A stretch of 64,000 nucleotides of DNA. Origin: Spongilla lacustris. Taxonomy: Eukaryota > Porifera > Demospongiae > Spongillida > Spongillidae. The position numbers and the translations under genes were made by a program. The DNA lies in NCBI GenBank assembly GCA_949361645.1, contig OX442423.1:1353183-1417182 (forward strand). Reading direction: 5' to 3'. Shown piece after piece: positions 33,558 through 45,744 of the stretch. Each line of letters begins with the position of its first letter. Position 1 is the first letter of the stretch. Under the pieces are notes generated by a model, which saw only the letters and a program-made list of their open reading frames with translations, was not told the origin of the DNA and made no database searches.

Positions 33558-36500
33558 ATGTGGGTGTTCAAATGGTTGTTGTTATCTCTACTGTTCCTTC
33601 ACCACCTTGGTAAGTTACATGTAAGCACATATATCTATCTCATTGACCTCTGATGTCCTCTTCAGGATCAGCTGTCTTCACCATCATTCCCACCAATGTG
33701 ACCACATGTCTGGGATCACCTGCTGTGTTCACTTGTGTGAGCAATGAGACAGCAGATATAAACTGGGAGATTAATGAAACGTCACTTCCATCACAACCTC
33801 GCAGCACACCACTTACTCCTGGACCAGGTCAAAAATCCACTCTGACTATAAATGATACTAGTCAATATAATGGATCATATGTTCAGTGTTATTACTTACC
33901 ATCTGGATCATCATCAATTTATGCTGATCCTCCAGCCTACATATCAGTACAAGGTTTGTAGTGAGAGTATCCATTCACTTCACCATGTTCCACATATTCC
34001 ATCAGCTCCTCCTGCTGCTCCCACTAACCTGACCAATACTCCAATTAATGCCACCTCCACTGTACTGGCCTGGGGACCACTACCTGTCCAGTCCCCATCC
34101 CTCCTCTCCTATGTAGTGGAGGTCATCAATAGAAGTGGAGTACTAGTGTACAGAGGGACAGTCACAGTACCACAGGTGACCATCACCACTCCAGACCCAT
34201 GTGACCAGTATGAGGCAACTGTTAGTGCTCAGTACATGATGCCAAACCACACCTGTACTGGAAATAGTAGTTCAAGCAAGTCTTTAGGAGGTGAGCTATT
34301 GCAGTACTTGACTCCCTACAAGTACACTCAAATATGGTGTAGTATTCTGTATATTGTTAATGCTCGAGAAATTTGTCAATGCAAGCAAGATACTGTTCAA
34401 GGACTATGTGTTTGTATTGCATTACAGAATTGCTGAAATTAACATTGTCAATTGTGCTAGTTTTATTTCAAAGTTGCAACCAAATACACATGCATGTAAC
34501 ATGTGCTTGTATAATGCTTGCTTAGGAAAATGTGTGAGGGCATTCCCCTACTTCTTTTGTTGTAATATTCAGTGCTTGACTTGAGTGATTTTTTTAATTT
34601 TATTAGCTTGGTTTTAAATAACCTAAGTGCTGCATGATTCTACATAAATTTATTACATCCAGACATGACTCTTGTATTTGATATATGTGATTTATATTTT
34701 CCCATTCTCAGCTCCATCATCAGTTATCCAACCCACCACCTCACTGATGTTCCCAATGTTCCCACAAGATACTGTCACTGTGAACATATTTCTACCTGTA
34801 AGTGAACACCAACTATATAAAACAGTATATTTTATGGGACAGTGTCCAGCAAAATCACCCTTCGGGCTTTTATCATTCTAACAATCTTTGTAACAGTACA
34901 ACCATTTCCTTTCAAATTACATCAGTAAAAAATCGATTTTGGTGCTCTAATTTATTTCCATGATGCGGGTTAGAATTCCACGTTTTTCCACGTGCAGGTG
35001 TTGAAAACACGTCAAATTTGGTGCATACATAGAGGAGTCCTATACCTATTGATTTGTTCTGTTTTTTAATTTTTATATCATCCGTTACAGAGATACAGTT
35101 GGGCGAACTGCACATTTTCCCGGGTAAATCGCGCCCCGCTCAGTGTATGATTATATCATTGACACAAATCATTATTCATTATTAGCGATCTTTGCACTCG
35201 TATCATGAATTATAGCACCAAAATCGATTTCCACATAGAGAGAAACAAACTATGTGCACATTTTCCCACTTGATTTGCGCCAGTGATATAATCCCTGCCT
35301 CCCCAATTCCACATACATTGAGCAGGACATTATTTGACCAAATCATTGGCGCGAATCGAGCACGAAAATATGCACATACTTTGTTCAACTATATCTCTGT
35401 AACAGATAACATAAACATTGAACAGTACAATAGATACTCCTACCGAAAGGTATATTTTGAACCTGGTCGGGTATCGAACGTCGCGATACTGGCTCAAAGC
35501 TAGAGCAAGAGCCCTAAATATATTTTACCATAGAGAAATGATGCAGTACGAAGTGGTGCAAGTTAGAAGTCAATAGCGGTAATTTTTCTGAAGTTACAAG
35601 TATAAAAACATTCTCTAGAAAGTTGGTGAAAAGCAGGGAATTAAACAAGGGTTGAATGATAAGGAAAAAACGTAATACATGTAGTCCTATTCACAATGCA
35701 CAATGTGGAACATTACATGTAATGTTCCACAATGTGTGCTGACTAAATATAGGACTATTTCGTTTTTCTTTGTCATTCAACCCTTGTTTTCCCTGCTTTT
35801 TACACTGTGTGATAGCCACTCGGATACATGAGTGTTGGGCACACATTTACGCACAGGGGTGTACTCACTTCAGTGGTTTCAGGCCACAATGACAACTCAA
35901 CACAAGCTATGGTACATGTACATGTAGACGGATCCAACTTTTATGGCTTCAAAAGCGACGAATCTGTTGTGGGCTATTACTAACAAAATTAAAAGTTGGC
36001 TAAAGACTGATTGAGATTGTGTTCAGCATAACTCTAACTCGGGAAGTCATAGTACCAACAAATTTGGCAGTAGGTTTTTAACTTGTCTTCTTTATGTCAT
36101 TTTCATAACTGCTAACATTACGCGACAAAGGTAAAATGCCTCTTATCCTATCTTGTCATATTTTGAGAAACATTTTGAGCGTGGGAATGAGTGACTTATC
36201 TATCTTGTCTGGGCTTTCTAAGCATTTGTAGTTTGACTGCATTGTATGTAAGGCAGAATGATACCAATGAAATAGTTACAATCTAACCACTAAATTCATT
36301 TATAGGTATACATGTATTTTTGATAAATTTTATATTTGCAATAATGTTCCTTTGTGACACCCATATCTAAAGTTACTGAATTCGTACATATATCAGGGGC
36401 AATTGTTATTGCTCTCAAAAGGGAATATTAGGCATAGGCATGCACATTTTATGTGCTCAGTAGTCAATAATTTGCAATGTACGAAATGTTTCTTTTTTAC

Positions 36501-39500
36501 ATCACATGCATTTCGACTTCCAGTACCAATCAGGAGTGTGCTACTACAAGACAGTGGCCATATCTGGGTCTGAAGTGTATTCATTCCCATCTGTGAAGCC
36601 ACTCCCACAAAATGGAGGCCAGGTCAATATCACTATTTCTCTGCCTCCCAACAAACACTTCACTCTCATCATCACTGCAGCCAATGGTTATGGAAACACC
36701 ACCTCTTCTGTTGACATAAGTGAGTAGTCATTGTACAGCAGAAAATAACATTCCATAACAATGTTTGTTGCTTGATGGTTCCAGGTACATTTGGTGTTAT
36801 TGGTATCTCTGCCAACACCTCCTCACCCACTGGACTGGTGTGTCTCTTCAACCATGGCTCACTGGCCACAGGATGTTTGGTGTATCTAACAGACACAGCT
36901 ACTGGTGTAACGTACTTCAGAATGGTTGGGAGATCATTGGACACACCAGTCAACATATCTGTATGTCCCTTCTCTAATTTCAATGGTCCTCTGAGTACAG
37001 GGATGTACTCAGTAGTGGTCTATGTCATTGAGAGTGATGGGAGTATGTCATCAATACCAGCTATTACTGGAGAGGTATTGAATATATCAAGCAGTGTGAT
37101 TGGACCATCTACCACGTCACCAGGTATGATGTATGTGTGGATGTGTGCATGCTTTTACTTATTTCTTCGCAGTATCTTCTCCAATACCAAGTACTGCACC
37201 CTGCATAGGTACATGGATAGCATTTAAATAATAAGATGCATGGCTAGCATAATATGTTGCATATGTCATTTGTGTGTTTGTACTATATTTTGGATCATGA
37301 GCAAGTGTTATGCGACAGCTTTGGGTTTTCAGTTTGTAACGAAATGAAAAGCCCCTGTAAATGCTCAGCACCCAGCAATGCTGTCAAAACACTCTAAGCA
37401 GTACATCACCATATTGAACACATTTTCAAGTGTTGTACATGTACATATATGACAACTGCTTGTGTTACATTGTATATTTGTGTCCACTGCACATGACATG
37501 CAGGTCTTGGAGCAGTGATTGGAGGAGTGATTGCAGGAGTGATTGCAGGAGGAATGATTATAACATTGATTGTTGTTCCTGTGGTGGTGTACACAGTAAA
37601 AAGACCAGGTTGGTCACCTGTATATTGCCAAACTCTACATTTTACAAGTAAATTCTATATGAGAAAGTTGGTGGAATTTAGCACATAATGTACTACAAAG
37701 GGAGGACTAGTTCCTTATCATTAAACCCTTATTTTACGGAAACAAGATATTTAGACACTAAGAAATTCTGTATTGAGCACACAACAGTGTACTGTCCTAA
37801 ACAATGACTAAATGTTTTTGTTATGCCCATGACTATGTCAAAATCACTGTCAAATAGGAAAGACAAAACCTACCCACTTCCCTCCAAATTGATACGAAGG
37901 ACTTATTTACGAGAAAACAATGGAACAGTTTTGCATGCCCGCAAAGCTTTCACAAAAATTCTTAATTCTCGCAAAACTTTCCCTTGGAGGAAGGTATTCC
38001 AGACTCTATTTTCCACACAAACCAGTTGCAACTTAAAATTTACTTTCAGAAACAGTTATGTGCAAAGTGTGGGAGGGGCCACATCCCTCTCACATACCCA
38101 CACCTACCCCCTTTTGTGACCCGCTTCCTGTTCCCTTGCTTAACCCACACCTCCATCTCTGGATCAGTACCATGTGCACATTGCATGTACCAGGGATAAA
38201 ATGTTGGATGATTTGGCAATATCCTAATTTAAATTACAACCCCACTTACACTCCTCTCCAGAACCCCACATTAGCATGGGCAGCTGTTACAAATTAGCAC
38301 CTATGTACATTTATTTATATTTGTATATGTTTTTTTTATTAGTACAAACAATAATGTAGGACTGATACCCATACTAAAATTAAAACTAATTAACATTCTA
38401 TGTAGTATCTGAAGTGTTGTGAATATTGGTGATGTTCATTAATGTAGAATTTTTTCAATACAAGAAATTATACATCCATAAATATTACAGACCTACATTG
38501 TTTAGCAAATCTACATGTACCGTGAACTTGGTAATTGTAGGTATGTAATATTAATTTAGTTTCCATACTTTCTACTCAACTGAAATCCTACATCACCAAT
38601 TTTATTTTTACTAATATCTTTTGATAAATAGAAGTGGATTCTTAATGGTGGTTAATAACAGCAAAGGGTCTGGTGCCCCATCATTGATGATCTCAAGCTT
38701 TAATGAATAACCAACACTGTTCTTGCATAGCATATCGCATGTACCATAACCTTAGTTAAATAACTGCATTATTTCATATCCTGGTATTGGACGAAGGCAA
38801 ACCGGAAAATCAAGGGGGACAGTTTGATACTGGAAGTAAAGACAATCCAGAAAATTCTGGTCACAACGGTCAGTTGGGTCCAGTGTTTTTTTTTTTTTGG
38901 GGCAGGGTGTACCTGGCATGGAGGCTGTACCTTACCCATTCTGGGGGCCATGGCTTGGCTCTTGGCAACATTACCCAATCATGGAGCTTGCAATACCGGT
39001 AGCAGGTTATTCCCTCATGCCTCTTCAATTATCCATGTCGATTCTTCCCTCCCCCCCCCTCCCCCCTGCAATTAAGTAAAGTTTTCCATACTCATGTATC
39101 TCTCTCTGGCTCTATGGGTGATTAGGTGTAGAATAATGAAGTAATTCTGTCTTTGTGATTGGTCTGACCTGCCCCAGCTTGTGGTGATGTCACCCATAAT
39201 TGTAACACAAGTTTCTGGTGCATGGTTACTAATGTATATCCATGTGGCTAACATAATACCACATCTCCCTTTCTTTTGGGGAGAATCAAATATATCAAAG
39301 TCTAGTTCTTGGTCAGCATTGTTAATACATGGATCAATATCATGATTAGAGAATAAATAAAATATTTGCAATGATACCACAATTGTTCGTATTATTTATA
39401 AATGGGAAGTAAACATTGAATGCCAAATATAGGGTGTTCCTCAATCAAGGAAAATTGTTTATAAATTAACCACAAGCAGTTAATTAACTGCTAATTGTTG

Positions 39501-40504
39501 TAAAAAGGTCTAAAGCAAAAGAAGATATGCTGGTGAATATAATCTATCATGGTTAATTGATAAAAGTCTCAAGACCCTATTCATTTCACATTATTAATGT
39601 TACTAAATGCAGGGTGGGTGGTTAGTTAAAAGCTGCAAATTAACTATTTCCGTTTAGAAGTTATTCAAATTTGAAATCTCAATATAGTTGATTTAGGGGC
39701 CATTATATCGGTTTGAGTTTATTAATAAATTCGGCAAGTTGTTATTATTAAAATTCAAGAAATGTTGGAGCTTTTGGATGCCTCTAAAATGATATGTTTT
39801 TGATTAGGTGTTATTGGGAAGTATTAATTCATCTTTTTAATTTCTTTGATTTTAATTAAATCAATATTTATTTTGTTTACATCCAAATTTAAGCCTGCAT
39901 TATTAGAGCATTTAGCATCAATTATTAACTGTTTGTGGTCAGTTTATAAACGATTTTCCTTGATTGATGATCTACGTTTATTTAAACACTAAAAATCCTG
40001 GCATTTTGCCAAAAATTAGTTGTAATGATAAGCCAGTTATTCCATATGGAGAGATCACTTAAACAAACATAATTACTATCACATGCATTACTGCTAATAC
40101 ATTGCTTGCAAACTTAGAATTATCTATGAACCTTCCCTACCCCCACCCCCAAGAAACACTTGCCCTGTTTTGTACAAAGTGTTTTACAAACAAATGTGCA
40201 TGAGAAAGCGTTAAAATCTCTACCCCCCCCCCCCCCCCCCGGTGTCTACAAATCTCCTACATTACTAATATAATTTTTATATCATATATCTTTTTGTCTA
40301 TGAAATGGTGATTGCAGTGCAAAATAAAATATCTTTCCCGGTATGATTTTAACCAAACACCACACTCTTCACATTATTACATGCCCACACACATCATGTT
40401 TTTACTAAATTTTACGTCATGCGAATTTTATTATCTATGATTGTCTAACAACAAATATAGATCCTAAAGAAGACATTCAAATGGAGAATATGAAAAGCTC
40501 CTAG
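33558..40504 (+). CDS. Ig/FN3 single-pass cell-surface protein, paralogue 2
   Basis: Eight exons in the same phases as paralogue 1: 33558-33609, 33666-33953, 34006-34290, 34712-34797, 36524-36719, 36785-37123, 37504-37608 and 40461-40504 (464 codons plus stop). Signal peptide MWVFKWLLLSLLFLHHL; an Ig-like domain (TTCLGSPAVFTC ... VQCYYLP); then FN3-type modules almost identical in exons 3, 5 and 6 to paralogue 1. Exon 7 is an unrelated glycine-rich transmembrane segment (LGAVIGGVIAGVIAGG) ending YTVKRP. Exon 8 encodes a short acidic tail (DPKEDIQMENMKSS) without tyrosine. The last junction is the least certain because intron 7 is 2.85 kb. Introns 4 and 7 hold foldback and MITE insertions. Function as for paralogue 1: probable type I adhesion or recognition receptor, ligand unknown. 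Confidence 0.83.
34950..35500. mobile_element. inverted-repeat element in intron 4 of gene 2
   Basis: Diverged arms (about 34950-35130 and 35350-35500) share ttacagagata(c/t)agttg with flanking sequence in opposite orientation. A second inverted pair, aaaatcgatttggtgc-like, lies inside. Near 35470-35510 the minus strand carries gttcgatacccgacc, a polymerase III B-box-like stretch, so a tRNA-derived segment may be included. Confidence 0.55.
35605..35808. mobile_element. foldback element, family F copy 2
   Basis: Inverted arms share ttctctagaaagttggtg, aacaagggtt and aggactatttcgtttttc blocks with copy 1 (31616-31880). Here the centre is a palindrome, acattacatgtaatgt. It lies in intron 4 of Ig/FN3 gene 2. 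Confidence 0.8.
37650..37740. mobile_element. partial foldback, family F copy 3
   Basis: One arm only: tatgagaaagttggtgg and ccttatcattaaaccctt match family F. The second arm is missing. Located in intron 7 of gene 2. Confidence 0.45.
39441..39967. mobile_element. 527-bp MITE with 43-bp TIRs (copy 1)
   Basis: tcaatcaaggaaaattgttt... at the left is matched by its near-perfect reverse complement ending ...ttttccttgattga at 39967, about 43 bp of terminal inverted repeat. A diverged copy lies at 52525-53012. Inserted in intron 7 of Ig/FN3 gene 2. Superfamily not established. Confidence 0.82.
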
Positions 40505-41774
40505 AAAATTCTTCCAGGGAGCAGCCTATGATATCCTGTTCTCCAAATGATCCTTTTTAACATTTAGAGTGTGCATTTGTTTTTAATGCTTTCCATGGGA
40601 TGCTCCCCATGCACTGAGTATGCCTGATATTTGGTAGCTGTTAGGGGGGTGCACATAGATTTCTGCCCATGTTCACTGTCACTGTTTTGCCCACTGAAGG
40701 GCAGGCAACAGCCACAGCTGGATGATTGCTACCTAGCCAACAGGGACCAATGACAAGCGCTGGCTATCATTGGGTTGGCCTGTGTTCCATGGTTAGGTGG
40801 CTATTGGGGTAGAAGCCCAGAAGGCACCGCCTGCCTGTGGAAAATCATGATCCAATGCATATATGATACACACACATGTACAGCAAGATGGGAGAGGCAG
40901 GTCGGATGACTACAAACTGCAGTGGCTGATGGCTGAGTGAGTCACCTTTCCCAGACCTCTCATATATAATGATACCATGCCTGGAACCAGACCCCTAAAC
41001 CTGTTTGGTTATGGTCAAGGCAGTAGTAGTTGTGGAAGCCCCTTCATAGACTTCTGGCACCCACAGATAATTTAAATAATAAAGAAATTGTTATCAGCAT
41101 TTTCCCCACATCAGTGCCAACCACTGAATTTATCCCTTGAATGCTAGTTTCTCCAAGCTGGGGATGGATAGTATGCTTAGCTAGCTGACCTGTGGGTAGC
41201 ATTCCCACCAACGTTAAACAATGTTTACTTAGACCTAAGCAACACCTTATATGGTATATTTGTTATAATCAGTTGGAACTCTCCACACCTCTTCCTTTGG
41301 TGAGTGGTGTATACATTAACATGATAATTAAGACTTTATGGTCTGCATTGACTATTGTTGGGCACCTGGTATTAGGGACTTTCCCACTAATTACATTTAT
41401 ATGAAGTAGATCCAGCCTTGTCAACTGGAGTGGCCATTTGTAAGTGAACAACTTCCACTGTGCTGACCAACAAGCCAATAGACTGGTGAGGCTCCTTTCT
41501 GACATCATTTTACATGTGTCATGCCCAAGGCCCTTCCTCCCTAAAGCATACTCTTTTGCTTAAATCCAACCCTTGTAAATATTATAACATAAAGGATTTA
41601 ATTTTTGTAGCACTCAGAGTCTGTTTAAATATGAAAACAGCATACAACAGAATCATTGATATTGTTAGCCATCTGAACTGCTCACCTGTTCAATTGGGAA
41701 AAGCAGTAGGATTTGAAGTGTTGTGAATATGATTTGCTAAATACATTATTCCCATAGACTCATCACATAGACTA
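40505..41774. other. intergenic; possible decayed coding at 41514-41726
   Basis: Mostly unique DNA. One frame at 41514-41726 (containing RVCLNMKTAYNRIIDIVSHL) looks weakly protein-like and could belong to the broken gene just downstream, but no join is evident. Confidence 0.35.
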
Positions 41775-43019
41775 GGGTATTTGTACATTGCTGTCTGAGC
41801 TTTTTAAAAGTGTCATTAGTCTCACCACATTTAATTGCTCAAATAATGCTCACTCGTTCCCACAATGAAACCCGAAAATGTTGGATAAGGTTTCTAATGC
41901 CATGGTTAGTGGGATACATAATTATGGTATCTCCAACTATGAACCTTGAAAAACCATGTCTAATGATTTGGGAGAAGTGTTACAGCACTTTTCCCTTGAA
42001 AATAAAGTCTTTGAGTGAGCACCCTGAAATCAGTAATGCCTTATATAGCTTGACAAAGTTTGTTCTCAAACCTAGTTCCAGATTGACAAAGCATTCTATA
42101 GCATACACTGCTGGAATGTGTACAGAGACAGCTTCTAACCTGCATCCTGGTGTATCTTTTGATCAATATGACTTCTGGAAATGCCTTTGTGATCTCCTGA
42201 CAAAAGATGCCGACCTTAAACAATATATGCTTCACCTTCAAGTGCAAGCTCAACTCCATGGCCTACATCTGCACCTTTGTGGCTCCACATCGCACTGCAC
42301 GTTCTGCGGTAAAGTTGGTATTTCACAGTTTGTGGTTCATGTACCTGTGCCTACACAAACACAGGTCTCTGGTAGCTTTGTCTTTCATTTTAATGTCAAT
42401 CAGTGGGAAATAGATTCTGTTGCATGTAAAAAAAATGGAGATAAGATTGAAGTTAATTTGTTCTTTCCGTCATCATTTGACATTGAGACACTTAATGGAA
42501 CCGATTTAGACTCCTATCTGTGTGAAAGAAGTGTATCAGCAACACACACTTACTGCTTTTCTAAACCTACCTACCTGCAATTGCAACATAATCATGTATT
42601 TTTATTTGGTGAAATCACAAGTTATAGTGTGAAAGGCGACCAAGTGATTTGTAATATTTCAATAAATGACCCTGCAGATTGTGCTGGACTAGATCTTAAG
42701 CAGACATCCTGTACTTCTTTAAGATTGTCAACAGCTAGCTCTAAAAAGACCTTTGACCTTATGTATCCTTATACCATCAGTAACTTTGAGTGCACGCAGC
42801 CACTTTTATAATGAAAGACCATTGTTTGTAGTGGACATAAGAAACCCACTGTGTTTTCAACAACAACAACTTGATTTAATAAAAATCATTATTCAACATT
42901 GCCAATACCAGTTTACAAAAAAAGAAAAAGAATTAAACTCAAAAGGTGAAGTAGCTATAAACACAGCCAGATCCAATGAACACAACCCTCTGCGGGTGGA
43001 CAAAAGGGTCCATAATTAG
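41775..43019 (+). pseudogene. broken protein-coding region, unrecognised
   Basis: One frame is open from about 41775 to 42811 and reads like protein from about 42020 (HPEISNALYSLTKFVLKP, YDFWKCLCDLL, HCTFCGKVGISQFVV). Protein-like sequence then continues in a different frame to 43019 (SHFYNERPLFVVDIRNPL, IIIQHCQYQFTKKEKEL), so a single frame break lies near 42760-42810. Before 42020 another frame looks more protein-like, which suggests a second break. I do not recognise the family. The MYND-finger region at 51326 lies downstream on the same strand beyond the Ty3 insertion and could be part of the same locus, but no splice join supports this. Confidence 0.4.
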
Positions 43020-43639
43020 ACAATACCGTAAACCCAAAAAATCCATTGCGGCTATATGCGCCATGGCCTCATTAAAATGGCGTTTTTTGAGAGAGCTGTA
43101 TCTTGTTCATTTTACCATCGAATGCCCGTTGATCCCTCCCATTTAACTGGTTTATCGTCGTAGTAGAGACTATACCATATGCGCACTCTTTACATCGCAA
43201 TCCTTAATAACGCGCAGCCAATTTATATACGGATATCGTAAGGGAGAGGGGTAACGTTAGGATGAAAACAACAAGCACAGACAAATTCTCAAGACGGTTG
43301 GTATGCCGCATCGTCAACTACACACAATTAGGTGTACAGAAACACCATTCAGATGCAGCCATACTTTTTTTTTCATCACACAATAAACGGTTTTGCTTTG
43401 CTATGAATAATGCGGCTTCAGTTGCTTTGTTCGGTCAGATAGCCTAGATGTAACACCACAGAGACCAGCTCCAGAAGCATTGCAGAGTCTATGGAAGTCT
43501 TTTGGTGGCTACAGGGAAGAAAGCCACTGTAGGTGCTTGTGATGTGTATGAGCAGTACTTTGACAGTGTAGTTATAAGTGTAAACAGAATTATTAAGGAG
43601 AACCAACAGACTGGCATTAGTGTAGTACAGTAAATAGAA

Positions 43640-44960
43640 GGGAAAGTGTAACAACAAGGGAGAATGGGAGGGAGAAGGAGAGTGAGGAGAGGAGAGGGAG
43701 AGGGAAAGGGGAGGAGAGGGGGAGGGAAGGGGAGGAGAGGGGGAGGGAGAGGGGAAGAGAGGGGGAGGGGGAGGGGGAGAGGGGAAAGAGAGGGGAGGAG
43801 GTAAGGGGGAGGAGGGGAGAGGAGGGGGAGAGGAGAGGAGGAGAGGGAGAGGAGGGGGAGAGGAGAGGAGGAGAGGGGATGAGAGGGGAGAGGAGGGGAG
43901 GAGAGGGGAGAGGAGTGGAGGAGAGGGGAGAGGAGGAGAGGGGAGAGGAGGAGAGGGGAGAGGAGGGGAGGAGAGGGGGGAGAAGGGGAGGAGAGGGGAG
44001 GAGAGTGGAGAGGAGGGGAGGGGTGTGGAGGGGAGACAAGTAGAGAGGATGGAGAGGGAGGAGGGAGAGGGAGGAGGGAGAGGGGACGGAGGGGGGAGTG
44101 GGGAGGGAGGAGGGAGAGGGGAGGGAGGGGAGGCAAGTAGAGAGGATGGAGAGGGAGGAGGAAGAGGGGAGGGAGGAGGGAGTGGGGAGGGAGGAGGGAG
44201 TGGGGAGGGAGGAGGGAGAGGGGAGGGAGGAGGGAAAGGGGAGGGAGGAGGGAGAGGGAGGAGGGAAAGGGGAAGGAGGAGGGAGAGAGGGAGGAGAGGG
44301 GAGGGAGGGAGGAGAGGGGAGGGAGAGAGGAAAGGGAGAGAGGAGAGGGGAGAGGGAGAGGAGAGGGAGGGGAGGGGAGGGGAGGGAGGGAGGAGAGGGG
44401 AGGGAGGGAGGAGAGGGGAGGGAGGAGAGGGGAGGGAGGGGAGGGGAGGGAGGGAGGGAGGAGAGGGGAGGGAGGGAGGAGAGGGAGGGAGGAGAGGGAG
44501 GGAGGAGAGGGAGGGAGGAGAGGGAGGGAGGAGAGGAGAGGAGGGAGGAGAGGGATGGAGGGGAGGGAGGGAGGAGGGAGGGAGGAGAGGGGAGGGAGGA
44601 GGGAGGAGAGGGGAGGAGAGGGGAGGGAGGAGAGGGGAGGGAGGAGAGGGGAGGGAGGAGAGGGGAGGGAGAGAGGAGAGGGGATGGAGGGAGGAGAGGG
44701 GAGGGAGGAGAGGGAAGGGAGGGAGGAGAAGGGAGGGAGGAGAGGGGAGGGAGGGAGGAGAGGGAAGGGAGGGAGGAGAAGGGAGGGAGGAGAGGGGAGG
44801 GAGGAGAGGGGAGGGATGGAGGGGAGGGAGGGAGGGAGTGAGGGAGGAGAGGGGAGGGAGGGAGGGAGGGAGGGAGGAGAGGGGACGGAGGAAGGGGAGG
44901 GAGGGAGGAGAGGGGAGTGGAGGGGGAGGAAGGAGGGAGGAGAGGGGAGGAGACCAATGG
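43640..44960 (+). repeat. 1.3-kb homopurine G/A-rich tract
   Basis: Nearly uninterrupted gggagg / gagaggggag units on the plus strand, the complement being pure C/T. It is imperfect, with shifting 5-, 11- and 13-bp periodicity, so all six frames give long low-complexity artefacts (S/P/L-rich on minus, G/E/R-rich on plus). Confidence 0.93.
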
Positions 44961-45593
44961 ATTGGGGTCAGAATAGTAGTCACTAGGTAGGCACAACTGA
45001 GAAGTGTACATGTACCGGGGGATGCAGTCTCAATGATGGAGACACTAAGAGGAGGGTTGTCTAACACATGAGGCTGCTTAATTGATGCTGGCTATGACAT
45101 TGATCTTAATGGTACACCTATGGAAGAGAAGACAGCCAGTGTCTGGGGCCCAGACCCACATGTCATGTACAGCACTGCTCAACCTAAGTCTAATTGTGAT
45201 GATACAAGCCATCCCACACACCATACATATTGCTCACTTCTCTTGGGCACCACGTGTGTACAATGTCTGTACACTGTGGTCTACAAGAGCAATAAAGTTG
45301 ATAGAATTTATATATCTATAACAATGGGCAAGGTGGATGGGTGCAGGCTTTGGTCTCCTAGGTTAACAGGTGGTAGAGTCTATCCTGACTATCCATGTCC
45401 ACACAGAGAACTTATCAATGTACATGTATCTACAAGAAGGTCCACACCCTTCTCTTATTGTTCAAGAACACAGGCTATCGATCCATTGCACCCCGGATTG
45501 TGGAAGCAATTCCACCGCCAAACAAAGGAGAAAGACATTCTAGGCCTATCCCTTAACTATCGTATGACACGTCCATACGCACATGTACTATTA
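44961..45593 (+). other. unassigned region with weak coding look
   Basis: A frame through 45085-45330 reads LIDAGYDIDLNGTPMEEK and stays open to 45602, but composition and the absence of homologues I know argue against calling a gene. A remnant is possible. The Ty3 copy B target site is at 45594-45597. Confidence 0.25.
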
Positions 45594-45597
45594 ATAG

Positions 45598-45700
45598 TGT
45601 AGCGTCGTATCCGACCGCCCTGGTGCCACGTTCTTATCTTATATATATTATTCATACACATTACATCACTCCCCAATAACTAACTACTAGCAATGTTACA
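45598..45700 (-). repeat. 3' LTR of Ty3 copy B
   Basis: 103 bp, identical by eye to 51161-51263. A G/A-rich tract on the minus strand (ccagggaggggccaga) lies immediately before it. Confidence 0.93.
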
Positions 45701-45716
45701 TCTGGCCCCTCCCTGG
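45701..45716 (-). promoter_or_regulatory. polypurine tract, Ty3 copy B
   Basis: Minus-strand agggaggggccaga abuts the 3' LTR, as expected for plus-strand priming. Confidence 0.65.
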
Positions 45717-45744
45717 ATAAAGTTCGACCCCGAACTTGATCTTC

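Noticed and set aside
42753..42811. Intron explaining the frame change in the unrecognised gene
   Set aside because: No GT...AG pair in this short interval restores the frame sensibly; an indel is simpler.
43418..45067. 549-codon S/P/L-rich minus-strand frame (and G/E/R-rich plus-strand frames)
   Set aside because: Artefact of the homopurine tract; open in several frames on both strands.
45120..45602. 160-codon plus-strand frame
   Set aside because: Composition changes along its length, no recognisable motif, and it runs through the Ty3 target site into the LTR.
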